From assembly GCA_037013685.1 (NCBI GenBank), contig CM072906.1, positions 62,001 to 126,000 of the forward strand: a stretch of DNA of 64,000 nt, in the 5' to 3' direction. The position numbers and the translations under genes were made by a program. How positions within the stretch are numbered: the first letter of the stretch is position 1; the number at the start of each line of letters is the position of its first letter. Shown here one piece after another: positions 48,601 to 56,484 of the stretch. The notes beneath the pieces were generated by a model that saw only the letters and a list, made by a program, of their open reading frames with translations, did not search any database and was not told the origin of the DNA. Source of the stretch: Acridotheres tristis (lineage: Eukaryota > Chordata > Aves > Passeriformes > Sturnidae).

Positions 48601-50857
48601 CCTCAACTTCCAGGACATAATTTAGCTGGTTTAGGTTTCACTTGATATTTAAAGAACAAAACCATAGGCTTTTGCACAGAGCAGTCTGTGCATGCTGGGT
48701 GGGGGGAGCTGCAGCGACTGTCTCTGGGGAACACCACACCATAGGGGATACATGAGGATACTGCAGCCCCACAGCCACGTCACAACGCCCTGCAGATCTG
48801 CCATCTGTCCCGTGACCAGCACTACTGGTGCTGGTGTGTCCTGTCACTCTCCTTGCTCATGATCTGTTGGTTCACTGCTGCTCATGCTAGGTCTGGGGGA
48901 CTGGCTTGTGACCTGTGTTACACATTGGAGAGCAAGCGAGCCCAGGATAGGCACCCACAGCCAGCACAAAGGGATATTCCAGTGAGGGAAATCTTACTGG
49001 AACAGCACACTGGCTCAGAGAAGAGGACTCTGCCAGAATTTATCATTTGTCCTGGGAAGAGACCAGAGCTGGGTCAGAATAGTGAGTACCCTCTGCTGTG
49101 GAGCCTTCCTGTCATTCAATGTTTCCTCAGCAGTGATGTCCCATAAGCTATGCTCTGGGAGCTATGGGGATGTCCCCATGCTGGTTGTGACCTGTGCTGG
49201 GTCCCGGGGCACATGACTGACCTTGTGCTGAGCCTGCGCGGGGACGGCAGCGGTCGGGGCACCAGCTGCTCCCTGGGATTTGAAATGGCACAGTCAGCTC
49301 TGCCAGGGCAGAACGACAGCACAAGTGCTTCTCTGTCTGCCTCCCATGCTGCCCATCACAAGCTCAAGAGAAGGCAGGGAGAGGGAATTCACATTCTCCA
49401 TTTGCTGGCATTTATTTTTTGGCTGCTTGTTGTGGCCATATTGTCTTTGAACTTATTTTGAAAAAGCCACCTGCCACCAGAGGAGAGCTGGGCAGTTGGT
49501 GAGCTGTTCCCACCAAGCTCCTGAATGGGACTGCTGTCCTGAACCCAAGCGGCTGCTGCATGTCATAATCACAGAATGGCCTGGCTTGAAAGGGGTCCTA
49601 AATGCATCTCATTCCAACCCCTCTGCCGTGGGCAGGGACACTTTCCACTAGACCAGGTTGCACCAAGCCCTGTCCAGCCTGTCACTGAACACTTCCAGGG
49701 ACGGGGCAGCCACAACTCCTCTGGGGAGCCAGTCCAGCTCCTCACCATGTTCAGAGGGAAGAAATGTCCTGGCTGTGCTAAGAATTAGCTCCTTTGGCCT
49801 CAGGGCTGTTTGCTGAGCCCCAAAGCCTGTAGCAGTTTCCTCCTTTTACCAACACTCTGTGTGGGCAGGTCCTTCAGACAAAGAGAACAGCTCGTCGCCA
49901 GAACCTCGAGCTCCAGAAGTGTGAGGAGATCCTCAGCAAGCTGATCAAGTACCGCTTCAGCTGGCCCTTCAGGTGAGGGCAAGTGGCGTCCTCCTCTGTG
50001 GGTAGGACTGGCCGCAGGCAGTGTGGGGGTGTGGGCTGGCTGTGGTGCAGTCCTGCCAGATCCACCTGGGAGACTCAGAGCTCCAAAAGCAAGTCATATC
50101 TGGGAAGAAGCTGCTCCAGAAGAAGCCGCCATGTTCTCAGTCTTCTGCTGGACTGCAGATGTGGTGCCCTTCTGAGGTGGCAGCAAGGGGCTGATACAGG
50201 AGGGGTAGGTGTTCTCTCTGCTACCCCCAGGATTTTTGCAGCACTGAGATGCTGTGACTGAGGGAAGGTCTAGACCTTCCCCATGCCTGAACAGGCTCCC
50301 TGGGCTCCTGTACTTCCCATTCCCATGCCATAGGGCTGATGTATCTCTAACACGGTCGAGGTATTGCTTGGGCTTGTTGCAGCACTGTGGGGCTGCAGGT
50401 CAGGGGCAAAGGGGTGGCGAGATCCCACTTCTCTACAGTGGTGCCAGGGTTGGCATCCCCTTCCTACCCCTGTGTCCCTTCCTTTGACAGGGAGCCAGTG
50501 ACCACGGAGGAAGCTGAAGACTACTTTGAGGTCATCAGCAACCCCATGGACTTCCAGACTATGCAGAGCAAGTGCTCTTGTGGCAATTACCGCTCTGTGC
50601 AGGAGTTCCTCTCTGACATGAAGCAGGTGTTCTCCAATGCCGAGCGCTACAACCAGAATGGGAGTCACGTACTGTCCTGCCTGGAGAAGACAGAGCAGTG
50701 TTTGATTGACATGGTGCACAAACACCTGCCAGGCCACACGTATGCGCGCAGGAAACGCAAGAAGCTCTCTGCCAGGTGCCAGGGACTGGAGGAGCAAGAA
50801 GGGGACAGTGAGTCAGAGCCCCTTGATCATTCCCGGGGGCGGAAAAGGAAGAAATGA
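9580..50857 (+). CDS. BAZ1B: BAZ1B (WSTF) tyrosine-protein kinase and chromatin remodeller, 19 coding exons
   Basis: Spliced CDS: 9580-9692, 15847-15963, 17988-18132, 18955-19153, 22595-22716, 23519-23716, 24832-26527, 27875-28013, 28482-28612, 29922-30033, 36344-36442, 36860-37037, 37482-37667, 41742-41889, 43399-43546, 45696-45814, 48078-48226, 49869-49972, 50491-50857. The sum is 4470 nt, or 1489 residues plus stop. Every intron is GT-AG and all phases agree. Domains: WAC about 22-128; Cys339, matching the Cys reported as essential for the H2A.X Tyr142 kinase activity; basic charged helix about 529-580; DDT about 599-663; WHIM pieces about 731-760 and 895-936; C4HC3 PHD finger 1186-1235; acidic run about 1250-1275; bromodomain about 1345-1428 with the YN pair at 1421-1422. 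The family protein acts in the nucleus with SMARCA5 (WICH complex). The ATG has A at -3 and G at +4, and opens the MAPLLGRKPFP N-terminus typical of the family. Confidence 0.96.
13598..13770 (-). mobile_element. CR1 LINE 3' fragment in intron 1
   Basis: Reverse-complement CR1 words appear in order: GAATCATAGACTCTTAGAAT, GTGGGCAGGGACA, ACTAGACCAGGTTGCTCCA, GGGATGGGGCAGCCACAGCT. It is fairly diverged. Confidence 0.8.
14918..15210 (+). mobile_element. CR1 LINE 3' fragment in intron 1
   Basis: Includes the upstream CR1 segment (GAGGGACTTTTTACAAGAGC, then AGTGACAGGACAAATGGGAA) as well as the 3' end (ACCCAAACCATTCTGGGATT). It is one of the longer copies here. Confidence 0.85.
15847..15963 (+). CDS. 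BAZ1B: BAZ1B coding exon 2
   Basis: Residues 38-77, the first part of the WAC domain (EYEARLERYSERIWTC and following). Acceptor CGTACAG|AGAG, donor GAGCT|GTAAGT, phases 2 and 2. Confidence 0.93.
17988..18132 (+). CDS. BAZ1B: BAZ1B coding exon 3
   Basis: Residues 77-125, the core of the WAC domain, including FPIWYEKLVLEIVHHN. Acceptor TGCTCAG|CTT, donor TTTGAG|GTAAGG, ending in phase 0. Confidence 0.94.
18322..18410 (+). mobile_element. Short CR1 3' end fragment in intron 3
   Basis: Only the last 90 bp of CR1 are present, from CTGGTGGAAGATGTTCC through CTTTAAGGGCCCTCCAACTC to the AAACCATTCCAGGATCC end. Confidence 0.75.
18955..19153 (+). CDS. BAZ1B: BAZ1B coding exon 4
   Basis: Residues 126-192, starting VGKEKMLPVKVVKIHPLEK and running into a Ser, Glu and Lys-rich linker (DSPSSDKENSSQ). 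Acceptor TGTGCAG|GTT, donor ATGA|GTAAGT, ending in phase 1. Confidence 0.94.
21402..21532 (-). mobile_element. CR1-like fragment in intron 4
   Basis: Starts CACAGAATCAGCTGTGTTGG, then AAGGGACCTTAAAGATTCTC, then TCCAACCCCCCTGCTGTGG, the reverse complement of a CR1 3' end. The rest resembles a CR1 variant with a CTCCATCCATCTGGC segment. Confidence 0.75.
21889..22102 (+). mobile_element. CR1 LINE 3' fragment in intron 4
   Basis: Clear CR1 words: AAGAAATTCTTCCCTGTGAG, GTGAGGCCCTGGTACAGG, TGGAAGTGTCCAAGGCCAGG, then CTTTAAGGTCCTTTCCAACT. A small insertion lies near 22030. Confidence 0.85.
22595..22716 (+). CDS. BAZ1B: BAZ1B coding exon 5
   Basis: Residues 192-232: the basic DRARRSPRKLPTSLKKEER stretch and PPKFLPHKYDVKL. 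Acceptor TTATCAG|ATG, donor AAG|GTGAGT. Confidence 0.94.
23519..23716 (+). CDS. BAZ1B: BAZ1B coding exon 6
   Basis: Residues 233-298 (IISNVPADSLVRTERPPNK through KFSDFLLDPHK), part of the N-terminal region needed for kinase activity in the mammalian protein. Exactly 66 codons, phase 0 at both ends. Confidence 0.94.
23801..23890 (-). mobile_element. Diverged CR1-like fragment in intron 6
   Basis: GGATCACAAAATCATTAGGG, then AAAGCCCCCTAAGATCATG, then ACCATGTCCCCAAGTGCC match the reverse complement of another CR1 subfamily end. It is short and diverged. Confidence 0.55.
24417..24680 (+). mobile_element. CR1 LINE 3' fragment in intron 6
   Basis: AGGACAAGGGGGAATGACTT through GTGAGGCCCTGGCACA to CCATTCTGTGACTCT. 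It ends about 150 bp before exon 7. Confidence 0.85.
24832..26527 (+). CDS. BAZ1B: BAZ1B coding exon 7 (large exon)
   Basis: 1696 nt, residues 299-864, about 38% of the protein. It contains Cys339 in LWCHVHLEKS, a Lys-rich linker, MKQMTLLDMAKGT, the charged helix, the DDT domain (LPNTLFGDVAMVVEFLSCYS and following), a WHIM segment (ELTPEEKLRILGALCHRIL) and a second charged coiled region. Acceptor AATTTTAG|TAT, donor AGAG|GTAAGA. Confidence 0.96.
27313..27430 (-). mobile_element. CR1 fragment, left arm of an inverted pair in intron 7
   Basis: Reads AATCACAGAATTGTTTGGGT, then GGAAGGGACCTTAAAG, ACTAGACCAGGTTGCTCC: the reverse complement of a CR1 3' end. It runs without a gap into an oppositely oriented copy. 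Confidence 0.85.
27431..27611 (+). mobile_element. CR1 fragment, right arm of an inverted pair in intron 7
   Basis: CCTGGCACAGGATGCGTCAG through TGTCCAAGGCCAGGCTGG to CAAACCATTCCATGATTC. Its last 110 bp are complementary to the left arm at roughly 85% by eye. Confidence 0.87.
27669..27702. repeat. TA microsatellite with T-tract in intron 7
   Basis: About seven TA units (TATATATATATATATG) followed by a run of T. A simple low-complexity tract. Confidence 0.7.
27875..28013 (+). CDS. BAZ1B: BAZ1B coding exon 8
   Basis: Residues 864-910: a charged helix (MEKEAEEERIRRHKAAAEK) and KLVMRRTPIGTDRNHNR, the start of the WHIM motif that contacts linker DNA in ISWI partners. Acceptor CTAACAG|TGAGG, donor AACAG|GTGGGA. 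Confidence 0.94.
28482..28612 (+). CDS. BAZ1B: BAZ1B coding exon 9
   Basis: Residues 910-954: the WHIM core YWLFSDEVPGLFIEKGWVH, then a Lys-rich linker. Acceptor TCTTGCAG|GTACTGG, donor GGAG|GTATGG. Confidence 0.94.
29922..30033 (+). CDS. BAZ1B: BAZ1B coding exon 10
   Basis: Residues 954-991: a basic, poorly conserved linker (KRKNTGCDGRGNKLHRSV) ending in the conserved ETTTPKQGQNLW. Acceptor TTTTGCAG|AGAAG, donor TTATG|GTAACA; TG plus G makes Trp991. Confidence 0.92.
30034..36343 (+). other. BAZ1B intron 10
   Basis: 6.3 kb, the largest intron. No CR1 copy or exon is recognised in it. A short 12-bp tandem repeat (three copies around AGGCTTNNGTTC) lies at 34482-34516. Open frames on the - strand around 33716-34153 and 34572-35105 have no family motif. 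Confidence 0.6.
34482..34516. repeat. Three-copy 12-bp tandem repeat
   Basis: AGGCTTAGGTTC, AGGCTTGAGTTC and AGGCTTAAGTAG follow each other directly in intron 10. Confidence 0.65.
36344..36442 (+). CDS. BAZ1B: BAZ1B coding exon 11
   Basis: Residues 991-1024 (FLCDSQKDLDELLDCLHPQG and following). Acceptor CTTTCAG|GTTTC, donor AAAAA|GTGAGC. Confidence 0.93.
36860..37037 (+). CDS. BAZ1B: BAZ1B coding exon 12
   Basis: Residues 1024-1083 (YQDITHSIHLARKQNLGLKS through EVATRLQKGGLGYVD). Acceptor TTTCCAG|GTATC, donor GCAAAA|GTGAGT, phase 0. Confidence 0.93.
37482..37667 (+). CDS. BAZ1B: BAZ1B coding exon 13
   Basis: Residues 1084-1145 (VYSLESLKDFGECVIALQAG, FLQGFMAPKQKRRK and an acidic tail). Exactly 62 codons, phase 0 at both ends. 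Confidence 0.94.
37668..41741 (+). other. BAZ1B intron 13
   Basis: 4.1 kb with one CR1 copy (38526-38812). Nothing else recognised. Confidence 0.65.
38526..38812 (+). mobile_element. CR1 LINE 3' fragment in intron 13
   Basis: Runs from GAGCATGTAGTGACAGGACA through GAAATTCTTCCCTGTAAGAG and AGCCTAATCTAGTGGTAAG to the terminal CTGGAAATCTATGACT. Confidence 0.87.
41742..41889 (+). CDS. BAZ1B: BAZ1B coding exon 14
   Basis: Residues 1146-1195: EKWKTAIREAQTFSRMHVLL, CIKWDMSAENARCK and the first two Cys of the PHD finger (C1188, C1191). Donor AAAG|GTACGC, phase 1. Confidence 0.95.
43399..43546 (+). CDS. BAZ1B: BAZ1B coding exon 15 (PHD finger)
   Basis: Residues 1195-1244. Supplies Cys1203, Cys1206, His1211, Cys1214, Cys1229 and Cys1232, completing the C4HC3 zinc ligands, with the GEWQCPAC ending typical of PHD fingers. 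Confidence 0.96.
44700..45198 (+). mobile_element. CR1 LINE fragment, about 500 bp, in intron 15
   Basis: The longest CR1 copy in the window. It includes upstream CR1 sequence (GGACATCGACCTGTTGGAGC, CTGCAGTGAGGGAAGGCTGA, TTCAGCCTGGAAAAGAG) and the 3' end up to CATTTTGTGGTTCTATGAA. Diverged, with a small deletion near 45088. Confidence 0.87.
45696..45814 (+). CDS. BAZ1B: BAZ1B coding exon 16 (acidic)
   Basis: Residues 1244-1284: an acidic tract with eight consecutive Glu residues coded by GAG/GAA repeats, then DYEVAGLK. Acceptor GTTCTAG|GAAC, donor AAAT|GTGAGG. Confidence 0.94.
48078..48226 (+). CDS. BAZ1B: BAZ1B coding exon 17
   Basis: Residues 1284-1333: LRPRKAARGK and a strongly basic stretch between the PHD finger and the bromodomain, ending NGADIDEL. 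Acceptor TTTCAG|TGAGG, donor CTG|GTAAGA. Confidence 0.93.
49567..49762 (-). mobile_element. CR1 LINE 3' fragment in intron 17
   Basis: Reverse-complement CR1: AATCACAGAATGGCCTGGC, CACTAGACCAGGTTGCACC, then ACTTCCAGGGACGGGGCAGC. It ends about 105 bp before exon 18. Confidence 0.85.
49869..49972 (+). CDS. BAZ1B: BAZ1B coding exon 18
   Basis: Residues 1334-1368: first bromodomain helix, ending KYRFSWPFR with the WPF shelf. Acceptor GGGCAG|GTC, donor TTCAG|GTGAGG. Confidence 0.94.
50491..50857 (+). CDS. BAZ1B: BAZ1B coding exon 19 and stop
   Basis: Residues 1368-1489: the rest of the bromodomain (NPMDFQTMQSKCSCGNY, NAERYNQNGSHV), a basic RRKRKK patch, an acidic EGDSESEP segment and a C-terminal RGRKRKK just before TGA at 50855-50857. 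Confidence 0.96.
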
Positions 50858-51329
50858 GGGATGGGGAGATCCAGAACTGGAGCAGGCCTTCTGGTGCTGC
50901 CAGGCAGTCAGATGGGTTGTCTGGAGGGAGTTGAGAAGCAGCGGGCACTTCTCTATTAATCCAGCCTTCCCTTGGGTCCATCCTTGTTTTAATTTTTCTG
51001 CAATTTCCTCAAGTATTTGGTCATCCATTGAGTGGCGATGACTTAATGCTTCCTACAAAATCCACAAAGCTCTTCATGACTCTGTCCTGCCAAGAGGGGA
51101 AGGTGGGAAGGCCTGGCCAAGCTTGGCTGGGCAGAGGAATACCAACCTGCTCCAGCTCAGCCAGTCAGTTTGAATGAATCACTTCCTTGCCTCTGCAAGC
51201 AGCTGGAGTGTGGTGGGACTGTCTGCTGCCAGTCATGAGCACACCAGCCTCAAGCTGGTGCTGGGGGAGATCATGTTGCTCCACAAAAGGCCTGGGTGCC
51301 ACCAGGCCAATGGGCTACTCGGGCTTGTA

Positions 51330-51337
51330 TGTATATA
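51330..51337 (+). promoter_or_regulatory. Pumilio response element candidate in the 3' UTR
   Basis: TGTATATA matches the UGUANAUA consensus exactly. It is a short motif, so occurrence by chance is possible. Confidence 0.4.
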
Positions 51338-51868
51338 TTTATACGGTGTTAATTCTGAGCCCCAGTTCCAGGCTGCATGGGGCGAGCAAGCACTTAGGTG
51401 TACTGCGGTCCGGCTTTCACCAGCATCCCAACACCACTGCTCCGAGGTGCTCCTGCTTTCCCCTCTCCTTGGGGAGAAATTCCTGGAGGTCTCAGTCCAA
51501 GGAGGGCTCTGAGCTCAGCTCCCCACCTGTACACACCAAGAGGAGGCTCCCTGCTCACGTGGGCCTGCGTGTGGTCATGCAGCCCTTTGGATGCCCCAAG
51601 TGCCAGCAGCAAACTGGAGAGTGTGGGTGTCTGCACAGCCCAAGGAGAGCTCCAAGGCCAGGGGAACAGCAGAAATGTGCTGTGTAACTTTTTAAATTAA
51701 TTTTTTAGTTGAAAGTGGCTTGTTTCTAGCTGTGATCTTGTACAAAGAACACCTGTAAGATACCCTTGTCTTGCTTTGGCACATGTACAGTTTATACAGA
51801 ATCGTGTTTGCTTTATATTTTGCCCCTCTTTAAAATTCATTTTCCTACCAGTAGCAGGAGTTACATCA

Positions 51869-51901
51869 GGGGACTTTGGGGGGGGGAGGGGGAAGAGGGG
51901 G
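51869..51901 (+). promoter_or_regulatory. Potential G-quadruplex in the BAZ1B 3' UTR
   Basis: Four runs of at least four G (4, 9, 5 and 5) are separated by loops of 5, 1 and 4 bases on the mRNA-sense strand. Confidence 0.6.
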
Positions 51902-52518
51902 ATCCCAGTTCCTGTCAGCCACACACTCACGACGTTTTGTAGTAACACTCTTGTTCCTGTGCCATAGCCCAGCGCCAGCTCCTGCTGCCTCAGATGCTGA
52001 CTTTTCCCTAAGAAAAGGGTTTGTTTTCTCATCCTCTCTTCCTCTCCATCATGACAGGTTTGGATCATACAATCAGGGCTTGAACTTCTTATCCCAGAAT
52101 TGTTTGAGTTGGAATGTGGGCCACGGGGCTATTCAGTGCTGGTTTTGTAACAGAAAAGCAGAAGCAGCTGCTGTAGCCCCTGGGGTTTGAGAAGAATCAT
52201 CAATTACAAATTGCAGCCTAGTTTTGTGAACATTTTAGGTTTGGGTTTTTTTAAAACAGGTACTTGTTTTCAGTTCTGGACTGTCAGTGACCGCAGATGA
52301 GGCAAGTTCCAACCCCTTCCCTCTCCTTAGCCTCACTCCCTGCCCCACAGAATAGCACTGACATTTGTATCTCGCACGTCCCTTCAGAGGCTGTTTTGTC
52401 TTGTTTCCTAGAGAACATTTCCTGCAGGTCCTACATGGTGGAACCTTTGGGAACTGCACGTTTTCTAAAAATCAGTGTAATTTGGGGGGAGGAGGTTTCT
52501 GCGAAGGGCTGTACTTGT

Positions 52519-52543
52519 AATAAATTGGAAACTTAAGAATAAA
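52519..52543 (+). terminator. BAZ1B: BAZ1B polyadenylation signals
   Basis: AATAAA at 52519-52524 and again at 52538-52543, followed by a TGTGTTTGTAAATGTGGC stretch that fits a downstream GU-rich element. Confidence 0.8.
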
Positions 52544-52565
52544 CATTATGTACTTGTGTTTGTAA

Positions 52566-55329
52566 ATGTGGCTTGTGTGAGTTCTTTGTGGGTCCCTGTG
52601 TTGGTATGGGATTGTCTGAGATGGCTGTCCTCTGCCTTCCCAGAGCCACCACTGGAGCTGTGGAGTAAAGGAATGGTGAGTCAGGATCAGATCAACTTCT
52701 AGGACTGTGCTGGTGTGTTGTCACCCTCCCCAGGGACAAGGAATAGAGCTGTGCTCTGCCTGCCCCTGGAGTGGGGAGCAGTCCTTGGTCCTTATCCCCT
52801 ACAGGGTGCCAGTGTGACACTTGTCCTCCTGTTCCATGCAAGAGTGGCACTGGGTACCCCTGGAGGCTAATGGGGAGCTGGGATGTCTCTGCTCTTTTGC
52901 CCCAGCGTGGCCGGGCTGCCTCCAAAGCCTCTTCCCTCATGTTGGGGTGTGTTTTGCAAGCCAAGCCTTGCTTGCAGTAAGGATTATTGCTACTGTGTCC
53001 CAAGCCCCCATCCTGATCTCCAGCAGCCCAGCAGGGACACTTGGAGCTCCAAGGGCAGCACAGCTGGAGCAGTAATGCACCAATGCTCGTGACAGCCCAC
53101 AGCTGTGACACAAAGTGTTTGGCCAAAGCTTTACTTGTTTTTGCTGGGAGGACGAGGGTTCCTGGGTGTCTTCATCCTGCTCCTCATTCTGGATCTGAGC
53201 TGAGAATGTTCCCGTCAGGCCCCATACTGCTGGGCAGGGAAATCTGGATGGGTTTGAGGGCTTGAAGGCTCTTTGCAATGGGCAGATGCTGTTTTCCCTG
53301 GAGAAGCCTTATCCTCTCTCCACAGGAGTTGGTTTGGCTTGCTGGCCATGCAACAGGACCTGGGTGAATCTGAGTGACTCCAGCTGGGACATTTCCAGGC
53401 CTCGGCACGGAGATTTCACAGCAGCATCTGCTCCAAGACCTTTTTGGAGACTTGCTTTTTATAGCAGCCCCTCCATTGGCATCAGTGTCCTGTGCAGGAC
53501 TATAAATAGCTGTCCTCACACCTGGCAGGGCAGTGTGGGGGCTTGGTGGGCAGCCGGGGCCCTGCTACCACCATCAGCAGCCCTGCTGCACCCGCTGCCT
53601 GCAACAAACCCCAGGGGCTCTTACGATTGTTGGAGTTCCAGCGTGGCCTTGGGAAAACAAGACCCAACTTTGGTCCCCCCGGGTTTCCATATGGCTTAAT
53701 TCTCAATCATTAATTAATATTCTGGGTAACTGAGTTTTTAGCAACTTCTCAGAGCACAGTGGCTTTTCTTTTGCTATTCAAACCTGGAGGGAGTGTCCAT
53801 CCATGTGAGGGTGGATAAACTCCGTGGCTCAGGAAGTAGCCAGGACTTGCAAGACTCCACTTCTCCATGCTGAGCTGGACCAGGACCTCAGGGTGTCCTG
53901 GCCCCTTTCTCACGCAGTTGGCAGCCCCAATTCACCCTCCGCAGCCATCCCACCTCAGTCTTCACAGCCATTCCAAGTCAGGTATGGCCCTGTGGGGCCT
54001 GGGCAGTGCTGAACCCCACTTGTCTCTTACTGGGGCTTTATTGGGGGCAGGTGTTTGGTGCGCTTGGGGCTGCTCTGAGGAGGATGGAGATAGGATGCAG
54101 GGATGAACTTGGGTGGAGGGGTACAGGGGGAGCATGAGCCCCACAGCACGGGATTGAAAGAAGCTGTGACTAGGAGCAAGTGATGTCCCTGGGCCAGTCC
54201 TTCCATGTGACAGCTCTGCTTTGCAACAGGCTCTGTGGAGCTGTGGCCATGCTCAGCTCTCAGGACTGGCAGCCTCCAGTGGAGCCAGCTGGGCTGCCGC
54301 GGCCGATAGTGGGCAGTGGTGGGCGCTGGGGGCCCCTCTCAGGCGCGGTGGGACGGGTTATCTGGATGAGCGCTCCAGAGGCAGCCGCTCCTTGGCAAGC
54401 ACTGGGTGCTCAAGGGCAGCCTGTCCCCAGGGGTGCCGCCAGCCGGGCACCAGCACTGGGCTGCGTGCCTGGCACACAAGGTGAACCGAGCTGGCTCTGG
54501 GTTTAACACCCGGGGCAGAACACAGGGACAACACGTGGCCCTGTGCCCCCTTTCCAGGCAGCCCCTGCCCAGAGCCATGCCCAGCTCCCTAGCTGGACTT
54601 TGGAGCCTTGTCTCGCAGCCAGTATTGACTCTCCTGCCCCAGGTCATGGCATTTTTCTCTGCCCAAAACAAACTTTCCTGTCTGTTTCCAGACAAGGGAG
54701 CTCCGGAGGCTGCAGCCCACCAGTGCTGGGGCTAGGTAGGGTCCCTGCCCTAGCACCATCATCACCACCAGCCTGGGGAAGGGGCTGGATGCCCACCAGA
54801 ACAACCAGGGTTACCTAAATCTGGTGAGAGACCCTCGGTGTCCCGCCAGCGACACCACATGGGCACTGGGGGCTCCTTCACACCTCGTCCACCACACTAG
54901 CTCCTGGGGGATGAAAAGGCTTTTCTCAGCTCAGTCATGCGACTTCTCCTGCCTTCCTGGCATCCGGAGGGTGGCAGGGAGCAGATTAAAGGTGCTTCAC
55001 CACACCAGTCCCAGCATCCTGGCAGCACAAAGCCCTGGCACAGCTTGATGGTGGGTGAAGGGCCCCGACCGCAGCCCTTCCCCCACGCCAGCCGTGGTAG
55101 TGGGGAGCCTTGCCCCTGTCCTCCAGCCATAGTTTGATAGTCTGGGCCCTAAGGGCTTCATCAAATGGCAGCCGAGGGCTGTTGAGGTGAGCAGTGGGTG
55201 CCAGGTTGCATGCTGCAGAGAGGGTCTATTGCTGGATTGTTGATTCCTGGACAAGGGTCGACCCTGCAGGCTGGCTAATTAGATGATAGACAAGTCTAAG
55301 CATCACTTGAGCTGTGTTGCCCCTACAGG
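52566..55329. other. Intergenic region between the BAZ1B 3' end and the candidate exon
   Basis: GC-moderate DNA with no recognised gene. A TATAAATA box at about 53501-53508 resembles a core promoter but leads into no supported open frame. No CR1 copy was seen. Confidence 0.5.
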
Positions 55330-55610
55330 TCCTGCCTGCCACAGCCCCTGTGATGCCTATGCCCCTGCCACAGCCCCCTGTTCACTTCCCCAGCATGGGA
55401 ACCCCTAGCACATCCCTGGGGACAGCCAGTCAAAACAGCCCCACCCACCAAACCCTTGCAGAGATGAACTGGCCCCTGCCTGCACCTCAGGATGTCTCGG
55501 GGAAGAGTGGGCAGTTCCCCTTCTCCGAACCCCTGCAGAGCCACCCTCCTGCCCTCCTTGTGCCCACCAGCCCCGGCTCCCCCAACCAGCCCCACCAGCT
55601 TAAGGCTTAA
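55330..55610 (+). other. Candidate terminal exon of an unknown transcript
   Basis: A CCCCTACAG acceptor-like site is followed by about 93 open codons rich in Pro and Ser, ending in TAA, with AATAAA 57 bp downstream. No family match is recognised and no upstream exon was found. There is no ATG at the start of the frame. It could be part of a noncoding RNA, a bird-specific gene, or chance. Confidence 0.2.
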
Positions 55611-55666
55611 ATTTCCCTCCGGACAATGGGGAAGGCGAGCTGGGATTGTAACCAGAGCGGGGGATA

Positions 55667-55672
55667 AATAAA
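55667..55672 (+). terminator. Polyadenylation signal candidate
   Basis: AATAAA within GGGGATAAATAAAGC, on the + strand, downstream of the candidate terminal exon. It is well away from BAZ1B, so if used it belongs to another transcript. Confidence 0.3.
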
Positions 55673-56139
55673 GCAGCCCAGAAGTTTCCATTACCCGCAC
55701 CTCGGGCTTCTGCGGGGGGACATCAAAGCTGAGCCCTCTTTGCCCCAAGGTCCCGTGCCCCCAGCCCATCTCCCTGGCCTGCCCCCTCAAAGCCCCTCAG
55801 CCTGGCACCGAGACTCCAACAGCCGATGGCACCGACACAAATCACCTTCAGGGCATGGAGTGGAAAAGATGATTCGTAAGTGTGACAGCACAGGAAAACC
55901 CTCCTCCTCTTCCTCCTCCTCCTTGCTGGGAGGCAGAACCGGCCCCAGGGAAGCCACGGAGGGGAACTGGATGGTGGCACCCGCTGGTACCACGCTCCTG
56001 CCAGAGACAGAGGCACCCCAGCATGGCCTGGCATGGCTGGGACTGACATGAAAGCCCCTCCCCATGAAGGCCTGGTGTAGGGTCCCATGGGGGAGCTCTT
56101 GACCCCCTGGAATCCCTGCAAACAGCACCAGGCTCGGAT

Positions 56140-56484
56140 CAAATAACACATCCAGGGTTTATTGTTTTTTCCATTCCTTGCAGCTAATGATCAAAAAAAA
56201 TTTAAAATAAATTACAGAATTAAATAAACACGGATGGATTATTCCTCTCCCTGCCCCATCCACACCATCCCCCAAAGAAAGCGTTAGAAGAGTCACTGGA
56301 TTTGGCAACAGAAACAACAAAACAACCTCTAGGAAAAAGCAGCTACTTGTCAGTGAGTGGTGCTGGGGGGTCCTGCAGCCTTGCCCCCCTAAACGTGGGA
56401 GTGTCCCTCCTGCCGCCATACAGCCCTTGCCCTTGCCCCTTACCCGTGAGGTCACTTCTTCCGCTGCGGGGGCAGCCTCTGTCT
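56140..56484 (-). other. FZD9: FZD9 3' untranslated region
   Basis: Extends from the FZD9 stop to just past the AATAAA at 56158-56163. The extent is inferred from that signal and from the GT-rich stretch beyond it. Confidence 0.6.
56158..56163 (-). terminator. FZD9: FZD9 polyadenylation signal
   Basis: AATAAA on the - strand about 325 bp after the stop codon, followed by GGATGTGTTATTTG, which fits a GU-rich downstream element. Confidence 0.7.

Larger units (their letters stand above)
50858..52565 (+). other. BAZ1B: BAZ1B 3' untranslated region
   Basis: Begins at the stop codon and ends shortly after two AATAAA signals, with a GT-rich stretch beyond 52560. It contains a Pumilio-type element and a strong G-run cluster. 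No intron was seen in it, but an alternative terminal exon cannot be excluded. Confidence 0.7.

Noticed and set aside
52098..52122. CAGAATTGTTTGAGTTGG in the BAZ1B 3' UTR, like a CR1 terminus
   Set aside because: Only about 20 bp match and the rest of CR1 is absent; too short to call.
53824..54012. Open + strand frame followed by a CAG|GTATGG donor-like site
   Set aside because: It starts at GTG, has no acceptor in frame and no partner exon could be joined with confidence to 55330.
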